64,000 nucleotides of DNA from an uncultured Clostridia bacterium (GTDB lineage Bacteria; Bacillota; Clostridia; Oscillospirales; Ruminococcaceae). Below the pieces are notes generated by a model. The model saw nothing but the letters and a program-made list of their open reading frames with translations. It searched no databases and was not told where the DNA came from. The stretch is taken from positions 18,011 to 82,010 of the forward strand of contig CALXBH010000007.1 of the NCBI GenBank assembly GCA_944386475.1, in the 5' to 3' direction. Of this stretch, positions 26,010 to 34,631 are shown piece by piece (the first letter of the stretch is position 1; each line of letters begins with the position of its first letter). A program made the translations under genes and the position numbers.

Positions 26010-27159
26010 AGAAGCCGCTTTGCCAAAACAGGAGCAGGACGGCGAGAAAGCGCTTCGCCCCCATTCCGGCGGGAAAAAGGCGCGTCGGGGAAATATCCTC
26101 TTTTTGGCTTTGATCGCTGCGATCTTGGCGGCGGGGATCGCCAGCATGGCGGTTTTGCAGTACTGGCTTCCCTCCCTTTACAAAAATAACCTCAGGACGG
26201 CGGAGGCGTCCCCCAATACCGGGGCGGTTTTGGACATGGCCGGGGATGAGACTTTGACCTTTTATCCATGGACAAAGTATTCTTCCCAAAACAGCATCTC
26301 CTTTGATGCTCTTTATGAGCAGAGCGTTCACGACAGTGCGGCCATGCGGTCAAAGGAGGAGATTTCAGGGACGATCGACGATCTGATCTGGACAGGCGTT
26401 TCCCAGTTCGGCCCCACGCTCTCCCTAAAAAAGGCGGAAGGGGTCGCGAACAGCATGCGTTTTGATTCTGTGACCAATATTTGGTATCTCTCAAAATTCC
26501 CTATGAAGGGATCCCAGTTCACAGGAGACTATTGGATTGACGCCTCCATGTGGAACATGTCGTTTTTGTCCTTTCACATGTACCGGCAGGACAAAACGGC
26601 AGACAACACGGATAAAACGTCTGCCACCGAAAAACTGCAGAGGGAGCTGCAGGCGTTTCAAGCCCTTTATCAGAATTATTTGGCCAGCATGGACTGGACC
26701 CTTGCCAGCTGTGAGGAATTCCTTTTTTATCAAACGGGGGCCTATCAAGCCGGCGAAGATATTTCTGCCTGGATGAAGTTGTTGAATACGCTCTATGACC
26801 TTAGCGACTACAACACGATCTATCGTCCCGAGCAGTACAGTGAATTCGACTATCATCTGTGCGACGGCGCGTTGGGATTGATGGGCGCCGGGGAATATAA
26901 CATCGTATCCTATGAAGGGGAGCTTCTGATCTTGTTCACCCTGCCTGTTCAGGAAAGCCAGGCGGATGTCGGCGGGACGGTACCCCAAGAACAAGAAACT
27001 GATGAGACGTCCGTGGCCTGGCCGGAGCAGGCGGCCAAGGTGGTGTCCGAGACAGTGAGTTCCTTTTATCTCCCGGGAGACGGCCGACTGGCCGGAATGC
27101 TGTTTTACTACAGTCTGGAGGACCAGTGTTTTACAGGCTTTAGCTATCTTTCGGAATAA
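25993..27159 (+). CDS. membrane-anchored protein of unknown function
   Basis: 388 residues. A basic cytoplasmic N-terminus (to about residue 33) is followed by one hydrophobic segment (ILFLALIAAILAAGIASMAV) and a large extracytoplasmic part without a motif I recognise. It overlaps the histidine kinase gene by 17 bases and is translated from an ATG after GGGGAGAGC. A role modulating the kinase is plausible from position only. Confidence 0.7.
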   Translation: MNLKAKEAALPKQEQDGEKALRPHSGGKKARRGNILFLALIAAILAAGIASMAVLQYWLPSLYKNNLRTAEASPNTGAVLDMAGDETLTFYPWTKYSSQNSISFDALYEQSVHDSAAMRSKEEISGTIDDLIWTGVSQFGPTLSLKKAEGVANSMRFDSVTNIWYLSKFPMKGSQFTGDYWIDASMWNMSFLSFHMYRQDKTADNTDKTSATEKLQRELQAFQALYQNYLASMDWTLASCEEFLFYQTGAYQAGEDISAWMKLLNTLYDLSDYNTIYRPEQYSEFDYHLCDGALGLMGAGEYNIVSYEGELLILFTLPVQESQADVGGTVPQEQETDETSVAWPEQAAKVVSETVSSFYLPGDGRLAGMLFYYSLEDQCFTGFSYLSE

Positions 27160-27197
27160 CAGGCATCTGCCCCCATTTGCCTGTTATGAACAAGGGG

Positions 27198-27230
27198 GCG
27201 CTGTAAACGGTTTCGTTTGCAGCGCTGCCT
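27198..27230 (+). terminator. terminator of the two-component operon
   Basis: GCGCTGTAAACG pairs with CGTTTGCAGCGC (one wobble), with a 4-base loop and then TGCCTTT. Confidence 0.6.
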
Positions 27231-27277
27231 TTATGTCCGCTATTTGTATGTTGCAGGATCTTCTTGGTTTTAGGCGG

Positions 27278-27319
27278 TATAACATAAGCCCCGGCAATCA
27301 TGCCGGGGCTTATGTTATA
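27278..27319. terminator. strong bidirectional hairpin
   Basis: A 19-bp perfect stem (TATAACATAAGCCCCGGCA and its complement) has an ATCA loop. It lies between the convergent two-component and suf operons. Confidence 0.8.
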
Positions 27320-27364
27320 AAAACTATTTTTCTGCTCTTGGCAAAATCAAAGCAACCCGGGCGG

Positions 27365-28282
27365 TTACTTTAAGAATCCTTCGATGATTTTCTGCTCCGC
27401 CTGGGTTTCATTCAGGCCCAGAGTCATCAGCTTGGTGATCTGCTCGCCTGCAATCTTGCCGATGGCGGCCTCGTGGATCAGCGCCGCGTCGATGTCGTGC
27501 GCCGTCAGCTCCGGGATCGCCTGGACAACACCGTGATCCATAATGATCGCGTCGCATTCCGAATGGCCGGAACACTGGGTGTTGCCGTTGATAATGGAAC
27601 GGAACACCTGATGGGAATGCCCTTTGGCCACCGACCGGGAGAGAAGGTGCGCTCCGGAGCCTTCGCCGTCAAGATCCACTTCGAAGTTTGTCTTAGCCAC
27701 CTGGGAGCCGTCGGTCATGATCTTTTCTTTAATGACCACTTTAGCCCCTTTTTGCAGGATCGCTTTGGTCTGCCGGTTGGTGGAGTCCACCCCTTTGATC
27801 TGGGTGGTATCCATCTCCATATAGCTGTCCTCGGCAAGCTCCATATAGGTCTGGGGATTGATAATCCGCTCTCCCGTACCGCCGCCGATGCCGATATGTT
27901 TTTCCAGGTATAACACCCTGGCACCTTTTTCCAGGAAAAAGCGGTGGATGCCGTTGTGCTGGGAGCTTTCCTCTCCCTCGGTGTGTACGCCGCATCCTGC
28001 TACAATCACCACGTCGGCGCCTTCTCCGATATAAAAGTCATTGTAAACCAGATCGTTTACGTCACTGTGGGTGACGCAGGCGGGGATATACACCTTTTCG
28101 CCCACGGTGTGAGGGGCAACCTTAATATCAATCCCGGGCTTGTCCGTTTTGCTGATGATCTGGATATGTTCGGTGGACTGCCGCCCGGCGCACTGGGAAT
28201 CCTCCCGGATGTTAAAAGCGCCGTCAAAGCTTCCTTTAAAATCCGACACGATCTCCAAAAGTTGTTCCGTAATATTATTCAT
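27365..28282 (-). CDS. SufB/SufD family Fe-S assembly protein
   Basis: 305-residue scaffold protein for iron-sulfur cluster assembly. Typical stretches are IPACVTHSDVNDLVYNDFYIGEGA, LEKHIGIGGGTGERIINP, and the C-terminal beta-helix end SECDAIIMDHGVVQAIPELTAHDIDAALIHEAAIGKI. The ATG at 28282 follows AAAGGAGG. It is short for SufB (about 460-470 residues) and overlaps sufC by 8 bases. No SufS, SufU or second SufB/D is adjacent, so this is a minimal SufBC-type pair. Confidence 0.88.
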   Translation of the reverse strand: MNNITEQLLEIVSDFKGSFDGAFNIREDSQCAGRQSTEHIQIISKTDKPGIDIKVAPHTVGEKVYIPACVTHSDVNDLVYNDFYIGEGADVVIVAGCGVHTEGEESSQHNGIHRFFLEKGARVLYLEKHIGIGGGTGERIINPQTYMELAEDSYMEMDTTQIKGVDSTNRQTKAILQKGAKVVIKEKIMTDGSQVAKTNFEVDLDGEGSGAHLLSRSVAKGHSHQVFRSIINGNTQCSGHSECDAIIMDHGVVQAIPELTAHDIDAALIHEAAIGKIAGEQITKLMTLGLNETQAEQKIIEGFLK

Positions 28283-29018
28283 GAGCTTGTCCTCCTTTCC
28301 CCATGGGGCAGAAACCGGCGTGTTCTTCCGCCAGCAGGGTGGGGAGGATGTCCTCCCGCTTCCCCTGGGCGGTGATTTTGCCGCTGGACAGCACGACGAT
28401 TTCGTCGGCAATTTCCAAAATCCGCTCCTGATGGGAGATGATGATAATCGAACCGCCGGATTCCTCCCGCAGCCGTTTGAAGATATCGATTAAATTGTTA
28501 AAGCTCCACAGGTCGATGCCGGCCTCCGGCTCGTCGAAAATGGTGAGCTTTGATTTGCGGGCCATGGCCATAGCGATCTCAATGCGCTTGATCTCGCCCC
28601 CCGAAAGGCTTGCGTTAACCTCCCGGTCCAGGTAATCGGGGGCGCAAAGGCCCACGTCACATAGATAATCGCTGATCGGCCGGGATTCCTGATTGTCCTT
28701 GGCGGCCAGCTCCAGCAGATCCCGGACGGTAAGCCCCTTAAAGCGCACCGGCTGCTGAAAAGCGTACGCCATTCCTAAGTCCGCCCGTTCGTTCACGGTT
28801 AGGGAAGTGATCTCCTTTCCGTCAAAAAAGATCGAGCCGCTGGTGGGCTTTTCGATACCGGCGATGATTTTCGCCAAGGTGGATTTTCCTCCGCCGTTGG
28901 GGCCGGTGATGACCAGGAATTTTTTATCGTCGACCGCAAGGTCGATGTTTTTTAAAATTTCTTTTCGGGAAGCGGCGCTGCCGTCAACCTGAAAAGAAAT
29001 GTCCGTTAATTTCAGCAT
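28275..29018 (-). CDS. sufC: Fe-S assembly ATPase SufC
   Basis: 247-residue ABC-type ATPase. Walker A is GPNGGGKST, the signature LSGGEIKRIEIAMA, Walker B KLTIFDEPEAGID and the H-loop IIISHQ. It forms a complex with the SufB/D-like protein encoded next. An ATG at 29018 or a GTG at 29027 could start it; the ATG is preferred. Confidence 0.92.
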   Translation of the reverse strand: MLKLTDISFQVDGSAASRKEILKNIDLAVDDKKFLVITGPNGGGKSTLAKIIAGIEKPTSGSIFFDGKEITSLTVNERADLGMAYAFQQPVRFKGLTVRDLLELAAKDNQESRPISDYLCDVGLCAPDYLDREVNASLSGGEIKRIEIAMAMARKSKLTIFDEPEAGIDLWSFNNLIDIFKRLREESGGSIIIISHQERILEIADEIVVLSSGKITAQGKREDILPTLLAEEHAGFCPMGKGGQAHE

Positions 29019-29129
29019 AACATGCACCTATTGCCTTTCATAACCGCTGCTGCGGCAAAGGCCGTTCCTTTCTCTTGTATTTTTAGCAGGAGACAGGAAA
29101 CCATTCCTGTTAAAAGGAATTTTTTGAAT

Positions 29130-29144
29130 CCTACTAAATTGGTA
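29130..29144. promoter_or_regulatory. possible Rrf2/IscR-type site upstream of sufC
   Basis: CCTACTAAATTGGTA resembles the CTACTAAA-type half-sites of Rrf2-family regulators of Suf genes. It lies about 110 bases upstream of sufC. This is pattern resemblance only. Confidence 0.25.
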
Positions 29145-29257
29145 TATAATGATTTTCTTTATTATAGCGCAAATCCTCCCGGATGGCAATAGGGAAAGGA
29201 AAGAATTCGGAAAAAAACATGTCTAAAAATGTTTTTTTAAAAAAGAGGATTTTTGTA

Positions 29258-29286
29258 TTGACAACAGAAGTAAAGCTGCATATAAT
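29258..29286 (+). promoter_or_regulatory. consensus promoter of metal-export operon
   Basis: A perfect TTGACA (29258-29263), a 17-base spacer and a perfect TATAAT (29281-29286). Such a strong promoter implies repression, in line with the adjacent inverted repeat. Confidence 0.85.
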
Positions 29287-29296
29287 AAACATGTAA

Positions 29297-29320
29297 TCAA
29301 TTAAACAATCGCTTAATTGA
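29297..29320. promoter_or_regulatory. inverted-repeat operator, ArsR/SmtB-like
   Basis: A perfect 8-bp inverted repeat TCAATTAA / TTAATTGA with an 8-base spacer lies between the promoter start point and the ribosome site. The layout and AT-rich arms fit an ArsR/SmtB-type metal repressor. No such regulator is encoded nearby. Confidence 0.6.
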
Positions 29321-29335
29321 AAGGAGATGCTTGTG

Positions 29336-29554
29336 ATGAAAAAAACCTTTGCTTTACAGGATCTGGACTGCGCCAACTGCGCGGCTAAGATTGAAAACGC
29401 TTTAAATAACCTGGAGGGGATGACCAAGGCTACAGTCAGCTTTATGTCCCAGCGGATGACGGTGGAAGCGCCGGACGACAAATTTGACGATTTGATGAAG
29501 CAGGTGAAAAAGACCGTCCGCAAGCTGGAGCCGGATGTAATCATCAAGGCGTAG
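29336..29554 (+). CDS. heavy-metal-associated (HMA) domain protein
   Basis: 72-residue stand-alone HMA fold with the metal-binding pair DCANCAAKIE (C12, C15 approx). The ATG at 29336 follows AAAGGAG; an upstream in-frame ATG at 29327 is too close to it. It lies 30 bases before a P-type ATPase that lacks its own N-terminal HMA domain, so it probably serves as a detached metal-delivery domain. Confidence 0.88.
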   Translation: MKKTFALQDLDCANCAAKIENALNNLEGMTKATVSFMSQRMTVEAPDDKFDDLMKQVKKTVRKLEPDVIIKA

Positions 29555-29584
29555 GACGAAAAGGAAGAAAGGCGGGCCGTAACC

Positions 29585-31453
29585 ATGAGCAAGCAGACCA
29601 AGCGTTTGATACGTATTATCATAGCTGGCGCCGCACTGCTGGGCGTGGCGCTGATCCCCAGGCTTTTAGGGCATCCGCTCACCGGATGGTGGGAGCTGGG
29701 GGCGTATTTGGCGGTATATGCGCTGATCGGCTGGGATATCCTTTGGAAAGCCCTGCGCAATATTATAAGAGGCCAGGTCTTTGATGAAAACTTTTTGATG
29801 GCGGTGGCCACCATAGGCGCGTTATGCCTGCGGGAATATTCCGAAGCGGTGGCTGTGATGCTGTTTTACCAGGTGGGCGAGTGGTTTCAGTCGGCGGCGG
29901 TCAATAAATCTCGCCGGTCGATTGCCAGCCTGATGAATATCCGGCCGGATTACGCCAACGTCATGCGGGACGGCGAACTTGTCCAGGTGGACCCGGAACA
30001 AGTGGCCGTGGGCGAACAGATCGTCATAAAGCCCGGGGAGCGCATCCCCTTAGACGGGCAGGTGGTGGAGGGGAGCTCCACACTGGATACTTCCGCTTTG
30101 ACAGGGGAATCCGTGCCCCGCAAGGTGGATGCCGGCAAGGACGTCATCAGCGGCTGCATCAACCTCACGGGGATGCTCACGGTACAGGTGGCAAAGGAAT
30201 ACGGGGAGTCCACCGTGGCGAAGATTTTGGATCTGGTGGAAAACTCCAGCAGCAAAAAGGCCAAGGCGGAAAACTTTATCACCAAGTTCGCCCGGTATTA
30301 TACCCCGGCAGTGGTGATTGCCGCGGTAATCCTGGCGGTGGTACCGCCGCTGTTTTTGCCGGGCTTCCCCTTTGGCGAGTGGATCTCCCGGGCGCTTACC
30401 TTCCTGGTTATTTCCTGCCCCTGTGCATTGGTGATCTCCATCCCCCTTTCCTTCTTCGGCGGGATCGGCGGCGCTTCCAAACAGGGCGTTTTGGTAAAGG
30501 GCAGCAACTATCTGGAGGCGTTGGCAAATACCGAAATCGTGGTATTCGATAAAACAGGCACGCTGACGAAGGGAACCTTTGCAGTCACAAAGGTGGAGAG
30601 TAAGCTTAACTCGAAAGAAGAACTGCTGGCAGTCGCCGCCTATGGGGAGAGCTATTCCAACCACCCCATCTCCCAGTCCATCCAAAAAGCCTATGGGCAG
30701 GAGATCGACCGCAGCCGGGTGGAAAAAGCGGAGGAGCTTTCCGGCTTAGGCATCCGCGCTGTAGTGGACGGGAAGACCGTCCTGGCGGGCAACAGCAAGC
30801 TGATGGACAAATTCGGTATCGCCTATGATTCTCCCGACACGGCGGGAACGGTGGTCCATATCGCCGTGGACGGCGTTTACGGCGGCTATCTGCTCATTGA
30901 GGATGAGATCAAGGCGGACTCCGCCAAAGCGGTGGAAGACCTGAAAAAAGTCGGCGTCAAAGAAACGGTGATGCTCACCGGGGACAACGACGCCGTGGGC
31001 CGCCGGGTGGCGGAAACACTTCATCTGGACAAGGCTTATACCGAGCTTTTGCCGGCGGATAAAGTGGAGAAGATGGAACAGCTGATGACCGAAAAATCGC
31101 CTAAAGGCAAGCTTGTGTTTGTGGGCGACGGCATCAACGACGCGCCGGTGCTGGCCAGGGCGGATATCGGCATCGCCATGGGCGGCCTTGGTTCCGACGC
31201 GGCCATCGAGGCGGCGGACGTGGTCATCATGACCGACGAGCCCAGCCGGATCGCCACGGTGATGAAGATTTCCCGGAAGACTCTGCGGATCGTGCGGCAG
31301 AACATCGTCTTTGCCCTGGCGGTAAAAGCGATTGTGCTGGTGCTGGGCGCCCTTGGGTTTGCCAGCATGTGGGCGGCGGTGTTTGCCGATGTGGGCGTGT
31401 CGGTCATTGCGATTTTAAATGCCATGCGGGCGCTGCGGGTAAAAAACGGATAG
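29585..31453 (+). CDS. heavy-metal P1B-type ATPase (Zn/Cd/Co class)
   Basis: 622-residue membrane pump. It has TGES in the actuator domain, the CPC metal site in VISCPCALVIS (about 275-285), the phosphorylation site DKTGTLT, SNHPIS and the hinge GDGINDAPV. There is no N-terminal HMA domain; the first membrane segment begins near residue 10. The CPC motif with this context points to divalent Zn/Cd rather than Cu export, but metal choice is inferred. Confidence 0.92.
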   Translation: MSKQTKRLIRIIIAGAALLGVALIPRLLGHPLTGWWELGAYLAVYALIGWDILWKALRNIIRGQVFDENFLMAVATIGALCLREYSEAVAVMLFYQVGEWFQSAAVNKSRRSIASLMNIRPDYANVMRDGELVQVDPEQVAVGEQIVIKPGERIPLDGQVVEGSSTLDTSALTGESVPRKVDAGKDVISGCINLTGMLTVQVAKEYGESTVAKILDLVENSSSKKAKAENFITKFARYYTPAVVIAAVILAVVPPLFLPGFPFGEWISRALTFLVISCPCALVISIPLSFFGGIGGASKQGVLVKGSNYLEALANTEIVVFDKTGTLTKGTFAVTKVESKLNSKEELLAVAAYGESYSNHPISQSIQKAYGQEIDRSRVEKAEELSGLGIRAVVDGKTVLAGNSKLMDKFGIAYDSPDTAGTVVHIAVDGVYGGYLLIEDEIKADSAKAVEDLKKVGVKETVMLTGDNDAVGRRVAETLHLDKAYTELLPADKVEKMEQLMTEKSPKGKLVFVGDGINDAPVLARADIGIAMGGLGSDAAIEAADVVIMTDEPSRIATVMKISRKTLRIVRQNIVFALAVKAIVLVLGALGFASMWAAVFADVGVSVIAILNAMRALRVKNG

Positions 31454-31481
31454 GTATTTTCCAGGGAATAAATAAACGACT

Positions 31482-31514
31482 AAAAGCCAGCGCCCATTTA
31501 GGACGCTGGCTTTT
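31482..31514. terminator. terminator after the metal ATPase
   Basis: AAAAGCCAGCG pairs with CGCTGGCTTTT around a short loop. It also faces the leftward coat-protein genes. Confidence 0.8.
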
Positions 31515-31544
31515 GTCAATGCTGTTTTACCAGGGAGGAGAAAG

Positions 31545-31838
31545 CTAATTGGAGCCTTGCGCGGGACTTTCGTTTGTATATTTTTGTTTTGCCTGATCCA
31601 CCTTTTGCTGCTCGGCGGCCTCTACCTGATACCAGCCGCGCTTTTGCATCTCGGTGAAGATATCCTGCTGGATCTGGTGTTCCTCGTTTAAGATGTTCAT
31701 AAACTCATCCCGGACAGCGGGGTGGGCGCATTCACTGGCAAAGGCGTTATAGTCGCCGGTTAAAAATTTCTGGGTGGAAAGGGCGTCGTTTAACATCTCT
31801 TTGTCATCGAAGGACTGGGTGTTGATTTTTACTTCCAT
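31545..31838 (-). CDS. CotF-like spore coat family protein
   Basis: 97 residues. LNDALSTQKFLTGDYNAFASECAHPAVRDEFMNIL with the QQDIFTEMQKRGWYQVE end matches the C-terminal helical domain of CotF-type coat proteins, a ferritin-like helical fold. The ATG follows GAGGTGATTTTG. It is paired with a second small helical protein upstream and presumably expressed in sporulation; location in the coat is by family. Confidence 0.82.
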   Translation of the reverse strand: MEVKINTQSFDDKEMLNDALSTQKFLTGDYNAFASECAHPAVRDEFMNILNEEHQIQQDIFTEMQKRGWYQVEAAEQQKVDQAKQKYTNESPAQGSN

Positions 31839-31868
31839 CAAAATCACCTCTACTTTCTTATTTCCGCT

Positions 31869-32054
31869 TTAGCCAAGCTGGCTGAGCAGCCGGGTGTAGT
31901 GGTTCTGGTGTTTGGCGGCGATCTGCTCACACTTGGTTTTCAGCTGGGGATCGGTCATTTTTTCGGCGTACATCTTGTACTTTTTAACCATTGTCTCCTC
32001 TTTGCTGAGCTGGTCCGAGATGGCGCTCAGCTCCTTGGAAGTCAGTTCTGCCAT
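31869..32054 (-). CDS. small helical coat-associated protein
   Basis: 61 residues, almost entirely helical (LTSKELSAISDQLSKEETMVKKYKMYAEKMTD...HYTRLL). This resembles small CotF-like proteins that precede CotF-type genes. The second ATG is chosen because AAGGAGG is 8 bases upstream of it, while the first ATG is only 2 bases away. It is 30 bases before the CotF-like gene. Confidence 0.72.
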   Translation of the reverse strand: MAELTSKELSAISDQLSKEETMVKKYKMYAEKMTDPQLKTKCEQIAAKHQNHYTRLLSQLG

Positions 32055-32163
32055 GCTCATTACCTCCTTGTTTTTGGTTGATCGGGCTATCGTTTGCCCA
32101 CAGGATTAGTATGGCATGGTAAAATAAGGATTATGCAGCACTGCACTTTTTTCGGAAAAGTCA

Positions 32164-32199
32164 AAAGGGCGTATGGCCGCATGCGGCCATACGCCCTTT
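32164..32199 (-). terminator. terminator of the araC-type gene
   Basis: A perfect 18+18 palindrome (AAAGGGCGTATGGCCGCA and its complement) lies downstream of the leftward regulator gene. On the minus strand it is followed by TGACTTTT. The 175-base gap before it in the coat direction shows nothing else. Confidence 0.65.
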
Positions 32200-32235
32200 G
32201 GTCTGTAAGTCCTTTTGGCAGCCGGCTGAAAAAAA

Positions 32236-33084
32236 TCAGGTGTGGCTTTCATTGCACCGGGCTTTAAACTGCGCCGGAGTCATCCCGGTTTTTGCGATAA
32301 ACACCCGGTAAAAATTGGAGTAGTCGGAAAACCCGCACTGGGCACAGGCGTCCGAGGCGGAGAATCCTTTGCGGATCAGCTGCCTAGCATAGACAATCCG
32401 CTTGGCCAAAATATAGTCGTGGATGGTGGAACTGGTGTAGTTTTTAAACTGCCGGAGCAGATGGTATTTGCTGACAAAAAAGCGGGAGCAAAGATCGTCC
32501 AGCGTCAGCGGTTCCCGGAAGTGGGCGTTTAAATACCGGATGATGCCGGGGATCAGGTCGGTACGGGTCTCCGGCTCTTTTCCCGGGCTGGAAAGCTGGG
32601 GGGGAAGGCTTTGGATAAAAACATTTGCCAGGGATTTTTGAAATCCCCGATTGTCCGGCGAGGCAGCCATTCGCTTAAACAGTTCGGTGTAAAACACAAG
32701 ATCTTTTCCCGCCAGGGTAATCCGGTAGCCGTTTTGGCGGTAAAAAGCGTGCAGGCAGGGGAGGATCTCGCCGGGAGTCTGCTCCACAGCGCGCAGGTAG
32801 TCGCTGTCCACCTCGAACACGATCCGCTCATAGACGCCGCCCTCCCGCACCGCCGGGCGGTGCATCCGTCCCGGAGGGATGATAAGCATATCTCCCGGCA
32901 TCAAATCATAAATCTGATCCTCCACATAATAGGTAACGCCGCCGTCCAAAAACAGGTAGAACTCATAAAAATCATGAGAGTGAAAATCCATGGGAGAAAA
33001 ATGGGTGTTCCGCTGATAGGAAATCTCAAATTCCCTGCGGAGGACGACCTGCTGCCGGCCGTTTTCAATGCTATTGCTGTCCAT
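32236..33084 (-). CDS. AraC-family transcriptional regulator
   Basis: 282 residues. The N-terminal cupin sensor (FHSHDFYEFYLFLDGGVTYYVEDQIYDLMPGDMLIIPPGRMHRP) is followed by two C-terminal helix-turn-helix motifs (LTLDDLCSRFFVSKYHLLRQFK; SDACAQCGFSDYSNFYRVFIAKTG). It is divergent from uxaC with a 150-base gap, so it most likely controls the hexuronate operon in response to a sugar acid. Confidence 0.9.
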   Translation of the reverse strand: MDSNSIENGRQQVVLRREFEISYQRNTHFSPMDFHSHDFYEFYLFLDGGVTYYVEDQIYDLMPGDMLIIPPGRMHRPAVREGGVYERIVFEVDSDYLRAVEQTPGEILPCLHAFYRQNGYRITLAGKDLVFYTELFKRMAASPDNRGFQKSLANVFIQSLPPQLSSPGKEPETRTDLIPGIIRYLNAHFREPLTLDDLCSRFFVSKYHLLRQFKNYTSSTIHDYILAKRIVYARQLIRKGFSASDACAQCGFSDYSNFYRVFIAKTGMTPAQFKARCNESHT

Positions 33085-33234
33085 GAAACCACCCTTTTTA
33101 TAAAAAATCAGCTTGTTTTTATTTTAAAGCAATTTTTACAAACTTTCAAGCAATCAAGACTATTTATTTTGCTGAAAATTATGATACTCTTAAACTGTAT
33201 TTTGTCAATAAACTTTCCATAAGGAGTTTTTTGT

Positions 33235-34596
33235 ATGGATTCCCATCTGTTTTTGACTACTAAAGAGGCAGAGACCCTTTATCGCTATGCCAAGGATCTG
33301 CCGATTGTGGACTATCACTGTCATCTTTCTCCAAAAGAAATTTATGAGGACCGGCCTTTTGAGAATTTAGCGCAGCTCTGGCTGGGGCACGACCACTATA
33401 AATGGCGGCTGATGCGCCAGTTCGGCATCCCGGAGGAAAAGGTCACCGGGGATGCGCCGGATTTTGAAAAATTCTGCGCCTACGGGGAGTGCATCGGCCT
33501 TGCAGCGGGCAACCCCCTTTACCACTGGACGATGATGGAACTCTCCGAGTATTTTGGCGTGGAAGAGCCTTTAAACCGCCACACCGCCCCGGAAATCTGG
33601 GAAAAGACCTGCCAGGTGATTAGAGAAAAGGCCCTTTCCCCCCGCAAGCTGATGACCGGCTCCCGGGTGGAGAAAATCGCCACCACCGACGACCCGGCGG
33701 AGGAGCTTACCTATCACAAGCTGTTAAAGGAGGACGATTCCTTCCCGATAGAAGTTACGCCCACCTTCCGCACCGATAAGCTTGTGAACATTAAAGCGGC
33801 GGATTATCCGGAATATCTCCACAAGCTCAGCCGGACAAGCGGCGTTGGGATCCGGGATTTTGACAGCTTTTTGCAGGCAATCCAAAAGCGGATGGATGAT
33901 TTTGTGGCTATGGGATGCCGCTTTTCCGACGTGGGGATCGAGGATTTCCCCGGGCTTTCCGGCACAAGGGAGCAGGCTAAAAGGGCGTTTTTAGCGGCCA
34001 AAGAGGGAAAAGCTGTAGAAAAACAGGAATACGAGGCGTTTTTGTTTTACATATACCGCTTTTTGGCGGGGGAATACCGCAAACGGAACATGACCATGCA
34101 GCTTCATCTGGCGGTGACCCGAAACGCCAACCGGCCGATGTTCACGGCTTTGGGGCCGGACTGCGGCGGCGACTGCGTGGGAGAGCCTATTCCCGTTTCC
34201 CGGATGATCGCTTTGTTTAATGCTGTTTTGGAGGACGGCGGCCTGCCGGACACCATTTTATACACCTTAAACCCCGCCATGTATATGACCATGGCCACCG
34301 CCGCAGGGAGCTTTCGGAACCTCCACCTGGGGGCGGCCTGGTGGTTTAACGATCACAAGGCGGGGATCGAGGAACAGCTTCGCCTTTGCGCCCAGTGCGG
34401 GCATTTAGCGGCGTTCCCCGGCATGCTCACCGACAGCAGGAGCTTTTTGTCCTATGCGCGGCACGACTATTTCCGGCGGATTTTCTGTAACCTCCTGGGC
34501 GAGTGGGTGAACAAGGGCGAATACCCCGACATGGAAAGCGCCAAAGAGGTGGTGCGCCGGGTGTGCTACCAAAACAGCGCTGACCGGATGAAATAA
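33235..34596 (+). CDS. uxaC: glucuronate/galacturonate isomerase
   Basis: 453-residue isomerase converting glucuronate to fructuronate (and galacturonate to tagaturonate). The N-terminus LPIVDYHCHLSPKEIYEDRPFENLAQLWLGHDHYKWR and MQLHLAVTRNANRP are family signatures. The ATG follows AAGGAG. It is the first gene of the hexuronate operon. Confidence 0.95.
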   Translation: MDSHLFLTTKEAETLYRYAKDLPIVDYHCHLSPKEIYEDRPFENLAQLWLGHDHYKWRLMRQFGIPEEKVTGDAPDFEKFCAYGECIGLAAGNPLYHWTMMELSEYFGVEEPLNRHTAPEIWEKTCQVIREKALSPRKLMTGSRVEKIATTDDPAEELTYHKLLKEDDSFPIEVTPTFRTDKLVNIKAADYPEYLHKLSRTSGVGIRDFDSFLQAIQKRMDDFVAMGCRFSDVGIEDFPGLSGTREQAKRAFLAAKEGKAVEKQEYEAFLFYIYRFLAGEYRKRNMTMQLHLAVTRNANRPMFTALGPDCGGDCVGEPIPVSRMIALFNAVLEDGGLPDTILYTLNPAMYMTMATAAGSFRNLHLGAAWWFNDHKAGIEEQLRLCAQCGHLAAFPGMLTDSRSFLSYARHDYFRRIFCNLLGEWVNKGEYPDMESAKEVVRRVCYQNSADRMK

Positions 34597-34631
34597 TAAA
34601 CGCCGTTAGGCGGTGAAAGGATTTAGGTATC

